A DNA stretch of 64,000 nt from Haloferula helveola (lineage in GTDB: Bacteria; Verrucomicrobiota; Verrucomicrobiia; Verrucomicrobiales; Akkermansiaceae). The notes beneath the pieces were generated by a model that was not told where the DNA came from, did no database searches, and was given only the letters and a program-made list of their open reading frames with translations. The DNA is taken from the NCBI RefSeq assembly GCF_037076345.1, contig NZ_AP024702.1:4898001-4962000 (forward strand), written 5' to 3'. Each line of letters starts with the position of its first letter. The stretch's first letter is position 1. The position numbers were made by a program, and so were the translations under genes. Of this stretch, positions 17,869 to 25,063 are shown piece by piece.

Positions 17869-18603
17869 TCACCGACGTCGGCGTGGGAGGATGACTCCGG
17901 CTCCGAGCGCGACAACAAAAGCAACCGATGGCTCCGGCACGGAGACGACATCAAACGAAAAGCGGCTCCGGAAGTGATTCACCTTGAAGCCATCGTTGGC
18001 GGCGCCGCCCTGGGCGTAGCCGACGGTCATGTCGCCAGGGTCGGCCGAGAAAGAGAACTCATTGGTAGTGACGTTTACCGGAGAGCCCGTACCGAGAGCT
18101 AGCGTGGCGATATCACCATCGACATTGTCGAACTGAGAAAGCCCGATCTGGTTGAATCCGATGAAGTCGATGACTCCCATGTCGCCGGCGGCGGCACCGG
18201 CGCCGAGGGTAATCGTGCCGCCGGTGTAAGCGAAGGTGAGCGACTCGGACACGTCGCTGATGCGACCGGCTCCATTTCCTGAGACCCCGAGGTCGGTCGT
18301 GTGGTTGATCGTTCCGCCGGAGGAGACCAGGGAGAAGTTGAGAACGGCGGTATCATCGTCAAAGCCGTTTCCGTCGAGAGTCAGACTGGTTACGGTGAGG
18401 ATCAGGGTGACGGAGGTCTCGCCGTTGATCGTGGCCGGTGACTGGCTGTAAGCGACGTTGACCGTGCCGTCGTCCCCGGCACCGATCGCGCCCGCCGATG
18501 CGGTCGGGCTGGCGTCGGGGCCGATGCCGTCGATGTTGAAAACTAGCGCGCCTTCACCGAGCGTGGTGAGGGCGAGGAGAATCGGAATGCTGCGTCGGGT
18601 CAT
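17869..18603 (-). CDS. PEP-CTERM sorting-domain protein
   Basis: The 244-residue exported protein has a signal region (SIPILLALTTLGEGALVF), a beta-rich, Gly/Thr/Asp-rich middle and a C-terminal PEP-CTERM tripartite signal. That signal is VPEP at about residue 222, a hydrophobic segment (SVAFVVALGAGVIL) and the basic end PRRRR. In this family the tail is processed by an exosortase and the protein is delivered to the surface or exopolysaccharide. No exosortase is in the window. The mature domain matches no enzyme I recognise. The stop codon is followed at once by a REP palindrome. Confidence 0.88.
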   Translation of the reverse strand: MTRRSIPILLALTTLGEGALVFNIDGIGPDASPTASAGAIGAGDDGTVNVAYSQSPATINGETSVTLILTVTSLTLDGNGFDDDTAVLNFSLVSSGGTINHTTDLGVSGNGAGRISDVSESLTFAYTGGTITLGAGAAAGDMGVIDFIGFNQIGLSQFDNVDGDIATLALGTGSPVNVTTNEFSFSADPGDMTVGYAQGGAANDGFKVNHFRSRFSFDVVSVPEPSVAFVVALGAGVILPRRRR

Positions 18604-18719
18604 GGGTATTGGAAGGCTTTGGATTTGCTCCGAGAGTGAACGATTGGCTCACCGGTTCAATTGGATGCAGGGACGAAAACTCGTGCCGAAACGCTGCAAA
18701 TGCGCCCGTTGCGGGGGAG

Positions 18720-21700
18720 TCATTCGGCTCCCACCCGACCGAATCCCACGCCGCCTGCAGGGAGCGGGACTTCGACCAAGACGCCGGCGGGTGTGAGGAT
18801 CTCGACCGGTGCCAGAGAAGACCAATCACTGAGGTCGAGCGTTCGTTCGACGAAGTAGCGGATGGCCGCGGTATCCCGGACCGGAGTGAAGCGGACGACC
18901 GGTCCGGATCCGGAATCGCCAGCCGTGACCGGCGACGGATGAGCGGCGCAAGTCGGTGGACAGCCGAGCGCGAACTCGAGGAAATTGGTGAGCCCGTCAC
19001 GATCGGCGTCATCGTCCGGTGCGGTCAGGAGGCTGCCGTTCCACGGCTGGCCGGTCGACCATTGCTCGTAGAGGCTGAGGTCGCCGGTCAGACGGCGCAC
19101 CGTGACGCGGTCGATCAGCATCGTGTCGCCCGCCCCCCAGTTGGCCGCATCCTGCTGACCTTGGAACCGGGTGAGCGAGAGTCCCCCCGTTGCGGCCGGA
19201 TCGGCGTCCAGAAGCGGAAGGGTGATCGTGCTGCCGCCTCCGATCGTAAGCGATCCGCTCCATTTCCGGGTGTCGAGATTCAGCACGGCCTCGATCAGGA
19301 GGTCATTGACCTGATTCACCGCTCCGCCGCCTTGGTCGAAGTCGTAGAGACGCTCGTTGCTGGATCCGATACGGTTCTCCAGTACCAAGGTGCCGCCGGC
19401 CTTGCGAAGCCGGATGTTTCCGAAGTCGGTGCCAAGGTCGTCGCGCAGCGAAAAACCGACGACCGTGCCATTGTTCGAGTTCGTGAAGTCGATCGAGTCG
19501 ACTTGGATTTCCAGTGCGAAGCTACCCGTGGTGAACGGGCTTCCGGGAAACGGAGTGCTGGTGCGGAAGTGATTGGTCGAGTCCTGCTGGAGGAGCAGCT
19601 GCCCTGATCCGTTGGTAGCGACTTTGTCGGATGTGGTTCCGGTGAATGCCGTGCCGTTGGTGCTCACGCAGCTCTCGAGTTGTGTTCCTGCGACGTCATC
19701 AAAGTTCCACTCCTCGACGACTTCGTCGGCGGGTGCGATGGGAAGGATGAAGGTCACCGTTGCTGTGTCGGATTGCGAGGCCCCGTCGGTGACTGTGTAG
19801 CTCATCGTCAGACCACCGATGAAATCACCGGGAGCCTCGAAAGTAATCGTGGAACCGTTGGTGGTGACGGTGCCGCTTGCGGGCGGCGTGATCGAAGTGA
19901 TCTCAAGCGAGCCATCGCCGAAGTCATTGCGAAGGGGGGTGAACTCGCGGACCTCTCCCGGCAGCACAGTGATCGTGTCGTCTGCCGCGACGAGCGCCGG
20001 ACTCAACGCGCCGGTGGCGAGGGTCAGGATCTCGTTCCCGGTGTTGGTGACCCCGTTGTTGTTGCTGCCGTCGGAGAAAAGCCCGCTGGGATCGATCGTC
20101 CAGCCGTTCCATCCTCCGAGGTTTTCGCTTTCGACCCGGTATTTGTATTTCTCGCCGTCGATCGAAGTGAAGTTCGCATCGACATGGCTGGTCTGTCCGA
20201 CCGGGACATAGGCGATTTCACGATACGAATCGCTGCCACCATTGAGTGCCCGTTCGTCGGGGCCGGATCGATAGATTACCGAGTGGGTCGCATTGGTTGC
20301 GTTGACGGTCCAGGACAACTCGATCGCATGATCGGAAAGCTGGTTGAGCGAGAGGCCCGAAGGTGCGGCGTCGGGTGGCGTCGGCAGAGCGCCGATCACC
20401 GCGTTGTCGACCAGCACCTCCTGCTCGCTGCGCCACGAGTTGCTGCCCGGTTTCGGCATCTTCGTGCCGGCGTCGAGGACCTTGGCATACAATGTGTCGA
20501 GCATCTCGGCCGCGAGGTCGGGCCGGGATCCGGAGAGGTCGTTGCGTTCGTAGACGTCGGCCGCGAGATGGTAGAGTTCCACCCGGCGCTGGTTCATGAA
20601 GTAGAGCAGCTTGTAGTCGCCCTTGCGGTAGGCCCCGAGGGCCGGATTGGCGGTTCCGGTGGAGGCGTTGGTGAAGAAGTGGTGGATGTCGGGACGTGCC
20701 GAGCGCCCGGATTGTCCGGCGGCGAGCATGAAGCTTTCCGAGTCCCGTGCTTCGGCCGGTTGCTGGCCCGCACCGGTGATGTCCGCGAAGGTCGCCCAGA
20801 AGTCAGCGCCGTGCACGAATGCCTTCGAGACTCCGGGAGAGGTCACGCCAGGATAGTGGACGATCAAAGGGATCTTGAGGCCGCCTTCATAGACCCATGT
20901 CTTGCCCTGACGGAGCGGGTAGTTCGATGTCGGATAGTTGGAGTAGCTGTTCGAGAAGTCACCGGTGTTGACGGCGTCCGTCGCGTCGTTTTCGAGCTCC
21001 TTCGAAGGATTGGCTCCAGTCCCGAAGCCGTGGGTCGATTTGCCGCCGTGGTCGGAGGAAACGACCAGCACCGTGGTGTCGGACAGCATCAGTCCCGGGT
21101 TCCGGGGGTCGGGAGTCGCGGCGAGATGGGCACGAAGCGCTGCGAGGCTGTCGTCGTAGCTCTTCATCATCGCGGCATAGACGCGGTTGTCCTGCACGAT
21201 GCGGGTGGCCGATGAGTAGTCGCGGATCAAACCGGTGCCGCCCGGGTGGCTCGCGAGTTCAGCAGCCATGGACGCTTTTTTGGTGGTGAAATGGTCGATG
21301 TCGCTTTGCTTCGCCTCCGCAGGCGTGTGCACCGCGTAGTGGGCGAGGGTGACGAAGAACGGTTCGGTCGGGTGACTGGTGACGCTGTCATCGATGAAGT
21401 CGATCGCCTCGCCGGTCAGTCGGTCGGTCAGGTATTCGTCGGCGCTGGCAGCCGGAATGTTCAGACCCTTGCCGGAGCCCTGGTTATAGACCGGATCCGA
21501 AAGCGTCTCGTAGAGCAGGGTGCCGGGGTCGGGGAAGTAGGAGAGGCCGTTGGTCGGATTGGAGGATGGGGCGCCGGCATGGCCGGCGGCGATCGCCACA
21601 TCGAAGCCTTGCTCCGCCGGGCCGCGGGCCGGGCTGTCGTCGCTCTGGCCGAGGTGATACTTGCCGATGTAGCAGGTCCGGTAGCCCGCTCCCTGCGCGG

Positions 21701-22289
21701 CTTCTCCGTACGTCACGGATGTCTCGGGAATGCCGCCACCTGTTTCGAGCACATCGGGATTCCAATCGTAGGTGCCGGTGAGCAATGACCTGCGCGCGAC
21801 GACGCAGCGGGGCCCGGAGCAGTAGGCGTTGTCGATGACCAGCGACTGAGCGATCAGCGAGTCGAGGGCCGGGGTTTCGTGGATCGTAGGTCCATCGATG
21901 GCCGGGTTGCGGAGCCCGACAATGTCCTTCGCGCCCATGTCGTCCGCGAAGAAGAACAGGATGTTCATCCGGATGGTGGTGGTCGCGCTTCCGAGATTCA
22001 GCGGGGTCGATTCTGCTCCGCCGTCCAACGTGGTGACCTCGTAAGAGTAGGAGGTCTCGCTGGTAAGACCACGGTCGTAGTAGTGCGTGGTGTCGGCGGG
22101 CAGATCGGCAACCGGGGAGCCGTTCCGGTAGACGCGGAATCCGGTTTCAGCTGTGGTTGTGTCCGTCCAGGCAAGGGCGATGGTCGAGGGACCTGCGGGA
22201 GTGGCGGCGCCATCGATCGGTGGGTCGATCGCCAGCAGGCTGGGGACCAGACACGGCAGCAGGAGGGTTTTTGGGAAGCGGAGCGTCAT
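18720..22289 (-). CDS. Large secreted multidomain sulfatase-family protein with altered active-site motif
   Basis: The protein has 1189 residues. After a signal peptide (about 1-20) comes an FN3-like domain (about 27-105: TIALAWTDTTTAETGFRVYRNG), then a type I sulfatase domain from about 109 (ILFFFADDMGAKDI). The active-site sequence is C162-V-V-A-R166, not the canonical C-x-P-S-R; the catalytic Cys and the Arg are kept. A second FN3-like domain, an Ig-like domain (SGTVTTNGSTITFEAPGDF) and a copy of the shared roughly 210-residue module (857-1075, copy C) follow. The C-terminus is a DADRDGLTNFLEFALG module. The ATG follows AAACCC; the longer frame to 22514 runs through a REP element and is rejected. 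Confidence 0.88.
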   Translation of the reverse strand: MTLRFPKTLLLPCLVPSLLAIDPPIDGAATPAGPSTIALAWTDTTTAETGFRVYRNGSPVADLPADTTHYYDRGLTSETSYSYEVTTLDGGAESTPLNLGSATTTIRMNILFFFADDMGAKDIVGLRNPAIDGPTIHETPALDSLIAQSLVIDNAYCSGPRCVVARRSLLTGTYDWNPDVLETGGGIPETSVTYGEAAQGAGYRTCYIGKYHLGQSDDSPARGPAEQGFDVAIAAGHAGAPSSNPTNGLSYFPDPGTLLYETLSDPVYNQGSGKGLNIPAASADEYLTDRLTGEAIDFIDDSVTSHPTEPFFVTLAHYAVHTPAEAKQSDIDHFTTKKASMAAELASHPGGTGLIRDYSSATRIVQDNRVYAAMMKSYDDSLAALRAHLAATPDPRNPGLMLSDTTVLVVSSDHGGKSTHGFGTGANPSKELENDATDAVNTGDFSNSYSNYPTSNYPLRQGKTWVYEGGLKIPLIVHYPGVTSPGVSKAFVHGADFWATFADITGAGQQPAEARDSESFMLAAGQSGRSARPDIHHFFTNASTGTANPALGAYRKGDYKLLYFMNQRRVELYHLAADVYERNDLSGSRPDLAAEMLDTLYAKVLDAGTKMPKPGSNSWRSEQEVLVDNAVIGALPTPPDAAPSGLSLNQLSDHAIELSWTVNATNATHSVIYRSGPDERALNGGSDSYREIAYVPVGQTSHVDANFTSIDGEKYKYRVESENLGGWNGWTIDPSGLFSDGSNNNGVTNTGNEILTLATGALSPALVAADDTITVLPGEVREFTPLRNDFGDGSLEITSITPPASGTVTTNGSTITFEAPGDFIGGLTMSYTVTDGASQSDTATVTFILPIAPADEVVEEWNFDDVAGTQLESCVSTNGTAFTGTTSDKVATNGSGQLLLQQDSTNHFRTSTPFPGSPFTTGSFALEIQVDSIDFTNSNNGTVVGFSLRDDLGTDFGNIRLRKAGGTLVLENRIGSSNERLYDFDQGGGAVNQVNDLLIEAVLNLDTRKWSGSLTIGGGSTITLPLLDADPAATGGLSLTRFQGQQDAANWGAGDTMLIDRVTVRRLTGDLSLYEQWSTGQPWNGSLLTAPDDDADRDGLTNFLEFALGCPPTCAAHPSPVTAGDSGSGPVVRFTPVRDTAAIRYFVERTLDLSDWSSLAPVEILTPAGVLVEVPLPAGGVGFGRVGAE

Positions 22290-22336
22290 GGGTTTGGGCT
22301 GCGCATGCGAAGGGATGCGAGGAGGGATTCGGACGG

Positions 22337-22368
22337 AAAGACCGGCATCTTGGGGATGCCGGTCTTTT
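22337..22368 (-). terminator. Probable bidirectional intrinsic terminator
   Basis: AAAGACCGGCATC (22337-22349) and GATGCCGGTCTTT (22355-22367) form a perfect 13-bp stem with a five-base loop. T residues follow the stem on both strands (TTTT on plus, TTT on minus). On the minus strand it lies 41 bases after the stop of the two-module secreted protein and before the large sulfatase, so it probably separates these transcripts. Confidence 0.75.
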
Positions 22369-22381
22369 ACTAGGTATGGTT

Positions 22382-22407
22382 GGGCACCCGGAGGGAGCCC
22401 CTCCTTG
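22382..22407. repeat. REP element (single unit)
   Basis: This unit runs from GGGCACCCGGAGGG to CTCCTTG and contains the inverted pair GGAGGG/CCCTCC. It differs from 17122-17147 at one position. It ends one base before the stop codon (22409-22411) of the minus-strand gene. Confidence 0.8.
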
Positions 22408-22408
22408 G

Positions 22409-24025
22409 TTACGGAGTCGTGTTGAGACGGTAGAAGTTGCTGTCGGGGCCGATGGTGATCGTGAGCTCGTAGTTGGGCCCGTTGATGACCGGGCTTCCTA
22501 CGACTTCCGACCACGGGTCGGTGCCGCCGAGGTCGGTGGACTCCTGAAGTACGGCGCTTCCCGGAGTGGTTGTCGGCCAGACCAAGGTAATCTCGCCCGC
22601 TCCGGGGCCGGACTGAACGGAGAGGCTGAGTTCGGCCGGAGTGTCGGAGAGCTCGCTGATGGTCAGGTAGTCGATCGCGATCTGGTCGGTCGCGCCCCAG
22701 TCGTTGGTGTTGGTGTTTGCGGCCGTCCGGATGATGTCGAACTCAAGCCCGGTGGCTGCCATCGGAATGCCGGACCAGCATCCTCCGAGGTCGCCGGCGA
22801 GCTGCCACGAGACACTGAAGGTATCGGTGTCCATGTCGGCGATGACCGAGACCGTGAGATCCGTGAGGGTGGTGGTGCCGAAGTCGACGAGGTTGGTATT
22901 GGTAGTTCCGACACGATGCTGGAGCCGCAGGGTTCCGTTCTGCTTGTGAAGCCGGACCGTGAACAGGTCGGTGTTGCCGTCATCGCGTATTCCGAATCCG
23001 ACATTGGCTCCTGTGAGGTCACCTGTGGAAAGGTCAGCCGACGAGACATGCCAGTCCATCTGGAAGCGTCCGGTACCTTGATCGGGATTGGTGATCCCGC
23101 CATTGCGGAAGATGTTGTCTCCGGTGTCGATGCCTTGGGTAAATACAAGGTCGCCGCTGGAGGTCACGGCATTGTCCGCATTACCGCCCAAGTTGGCGGC
23201 TCCCGCGTCGTTCTGGGCGTGGCCGAGACTCTGGGAGTCGATATCGAACTGCCAGTCCTCGATGGCGGTCGTCGACGGTGCGGCCGAAGCAACGTAATTG
23301 GAAAGCGTCAGGAATTCCACCTGCACCGAATCGGTAGCGCCCCAGTCGGTCGCGTTGGTGCTGGCATACATCCGCAGGCGCTCCATATTCAGACTCGGCA
23401 GGTCCATCGGGATATTGGTTTGGCAGCGGGTGCCTTCGCCATCCGGAGTCCACTCGACGTCGTAGGTGTCGGTATCAAGATCGAGGATCACCCGCACGGA
23501 CAAGGGGCCGGCAAGGCTGGTCACTCCGAAGTCCTCAAGATCCGTGTTGGTCCCCGTGTTCGAGTCCCGGCGTTGAAGTCGGAGTGTACCGCTTTGCTTC
23601 TGGAGCCGGACGTTGAGAAGGTCCGTGTTGGCGAGGTTGCGGATCGTGAAACCGACGTTGGCACCGGTCAGGTCTCCCGTGCTCAGGTCGGCAGCGGTGT
23701 AGGTGAAGGCCAGTTCGAACTTTCCGGTGGATTGGGCAGTCGTGAGGTCGCTGTTCCGGAACAGGCTGTTGGTGGATTCGTCCGTCTCCGCGGTCTCCGG
23801 GTCATCCACGCTGACGGTGAAGTCGAGGTTGCCGTTGCCGTCGGTCACGACGTTAGGAACATCGCCGCCCCAGGCTGCCGAGCCGACCGAGTTGATAAGG
23901 CCGGAAAGCTGGGTGTCGGCGGCTTCGTCAAATTGCCAATCTTCGATGGCGGCTCCGAGGTTGGTTGCCCCGAGCTGGGTTGCCGCCAGAACGGCGATGC
24001 ACGGGAAGATCTGTTGGATTTTCAT
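22409..24025 (-). CDS. Secreted protein of two tandem ~210-residue modules (function unknown)
   Basis: The 538-residue protein has a signal peptide (MKIQQIFPCIAVLAATQLGA). Two tandem copies of one beta-rich module follow: B1 at 26-245 and B2 at 254-460. Both open with AIEDWQFD, contain STGDLTGANVGF and KQ(S/N)GTLRLQ, and end with NATDWGATD or NTNDWGATD. The same module caps two sulfatases in this window. The last 75 residues (ITLVWPTTTPGSAVLQESTDLGGTDPW to FYRLN) resemble a small beta domain common at the ends of verrucomicrobial exported proteins. No catalytic motif is visible; carbohydrate or surface binding is my guess. The ATG follows CAACCC. Confidence 0.85.
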   Translation of the reverse strand: MKIQQIFPCIAVLAATQLGATNLGAAIEDWQFDEAADTQLSGLINSVGSAAWGGDVPNVVTDGNGNLDFTVSVDDPETAETDESTNSLFRNSDLTTAQSTGKFELAFTYTAADLSTGDLTGANVGFTIRNLANTDLLNVRLQKQSGTLRLQRRDSNTGTNTDLEDFGVTSLAGPLSVRVILDLDTDTYDVEWTPDGEGTRCQTNIPMDLPSLNMERLRMYASTNATDWGATDSVQVEFLTLSNYVASAAPSTTAIEDWQFDIDSQSLGHAQNDAGAANLGGNADNAVTSSGDLVFTQGIDTGDNIFRNGGITNPDQGTGRFQMDWHVSSADLSTGDLTGANVGFGIRDDGNTDLFTVRLHKQNGTLRLQHRVGTTNTNLVDFGTTTLTDLTVSVIADMDTDTFSVSWQLAGDLGGCWSGIPMAATGLEFDIIRTAANTNTNDWGATDQIAIDYLTISELSDTPAELSLSVQSGPGAGEITLVWPTTTPGSAVLQESTDLGGTDPWSEVVGSPVINGPNYELTITIGPDSNFYRLNTTP

Positions 24026-24326
24026 GGGTTGTCTGAGGTTTCGTTCGACCAAGATTCGGGTTTGATCGTGGTCAGAGGACACCTCCTCACGGGTTTGTTC
24101 AAGATGTCGACGGTGTGAAAATCAGTGACTAAACACTGAAATAGCGCCCTCTGACTGGATTCGGTCACGACTCAATCGGCGCGGAGCCTGATGCTGCCGG
24201 GATTGGCGAGAGTGCACGATTCATGTGGTGCGCAAACACAGCCAAAAGCGGTCGAAAATCGCTGCACCATGACCTTGTGCGAGCGCTGGTGTCGGGGGAG
24301 TTTCCGGTCAACCCATCAGCAAACCC
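24026..24326. other. Intergenic region between divergent secreted-protein genes
   Basis: About 300 bases lie between the minus-strand two-module protein and the plus-strand prepilin-like gene. The region should contain both promoters. I found no strong inverted repeat, terminator or credible small gene. Confidence 0.5.
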
Positions 24327-25028
24327 ATGAAACACCGATTTTCACGCCGCCCGGCGTCCTCAGGCTTCACGCTCATCGAACTGCTCGTCGTCATCGTGAT
24401 CGTTGCCGCGCTGTCGTCACTCGTTTTCGTAGTCGCAAGGCGCGGTCTGGAGAAAGCCCGTGCGGCAACCTGCGCATCGAATCTCCGGCAGGTCGGCATG
24501 CTGATGAATGGCTACGCGTCGGAGAACTTCGGGCAGTATCCGCACGGTGGGCCTCCCGACGGGTGGATCGATCGGCTCTGCGTCGAGATGGTGTCCGGTT
24601 ATCCCGAGAATGGAGGCAACGCTGAGAAGCAGACCTATTTCGAAAGCGGCGGCGGGGAGATCTTCAACTGCCCATCCGACAAGGATGGTCGGAAGAATCT
24701 CCACAAGAGCTATCTCGCCAATCCACGGGTGGTCGGAATGAAGACCGGCGACGGCGATTGGCTGGGCAACGGCGCCTTCTCTCCGCAACGCCAGCAGGCG
24801 CTGAAGTATCCCGCGCGCACCTTCCTCGTTATCGAGGACTGGGGCCGGAACTCGAAACTGTGGAAGGGCAACGGCCTGCGCTACGAGGGTGATATCAAGA
24901 AGGATGCCGAGAGACCGTGCCATGGCGATGGGCGGCACTTCCTCTATGTTGACGGTCACGTCGAATTCATGACCCAGGACCCCGGCGCCGAAGGCGACGG
25001 CTTCGACATCTATTACAAGGGTGAGTGA
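24327..25028 (+). CDS. Prepilin-like (type II/IV pseudopilin N-methylation) protein with DGHVE C-terminus
   Basis: This 233-residue protein has the type IV prepilin leader: a basic start (KHRFSRRPASSG), then FTLIELLVVIVIVAALSSLVFVV with the processing site before Phe and the conserved Glu at +5. After the helix it has CASNLRQVGMLMNGYASENFGQYP. It ends with HGDGRHFLYVDGHVEF, the small C-terminal signature (H-x9-DG type) of a family very common in Verrucomicrobiota and Planctomycetes. It is probably exported by type II-related machinery, and no pilus assembly gene is nearby. The gene ends 35 bases before the GH94 phosphorylase. AAACCC precedes the ATG. Confidence 0.9.
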   Translation: MKHRFSRRPASSGFTLIELLVVIVIVAALSSLVFVVARRGLEKARAATCASNLRQVGMLMNGYASENFGQYPHGGPPDGWIDRLCVEMVSGYPENGGNAEKQTYFESGGGEIFNCPSDKDGRKNLHKSYLANPRVVGMKTGDGDWLGNGAFSPQRQQALKYPARTFLVIEDWGRNSKLWKGNGLRYEGDIKKDAERPCHGDGRHFLYVDGHVEFMTQDPGAEGDGFDIYYKGE

Positions 25029-25063
25029 GCGGCAGCGGACGACGACTCGGTTCTTCCGGATTC

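Noticed and set aside
19680-21215. A 511-codon plus-strand frame opposite the large sulfatase
   Set aside because: The minus strand encodes clear sulfatase, FN3 and module sequences; this frame shows only low-complexity Val/Gly/Asp/Arg sequence.
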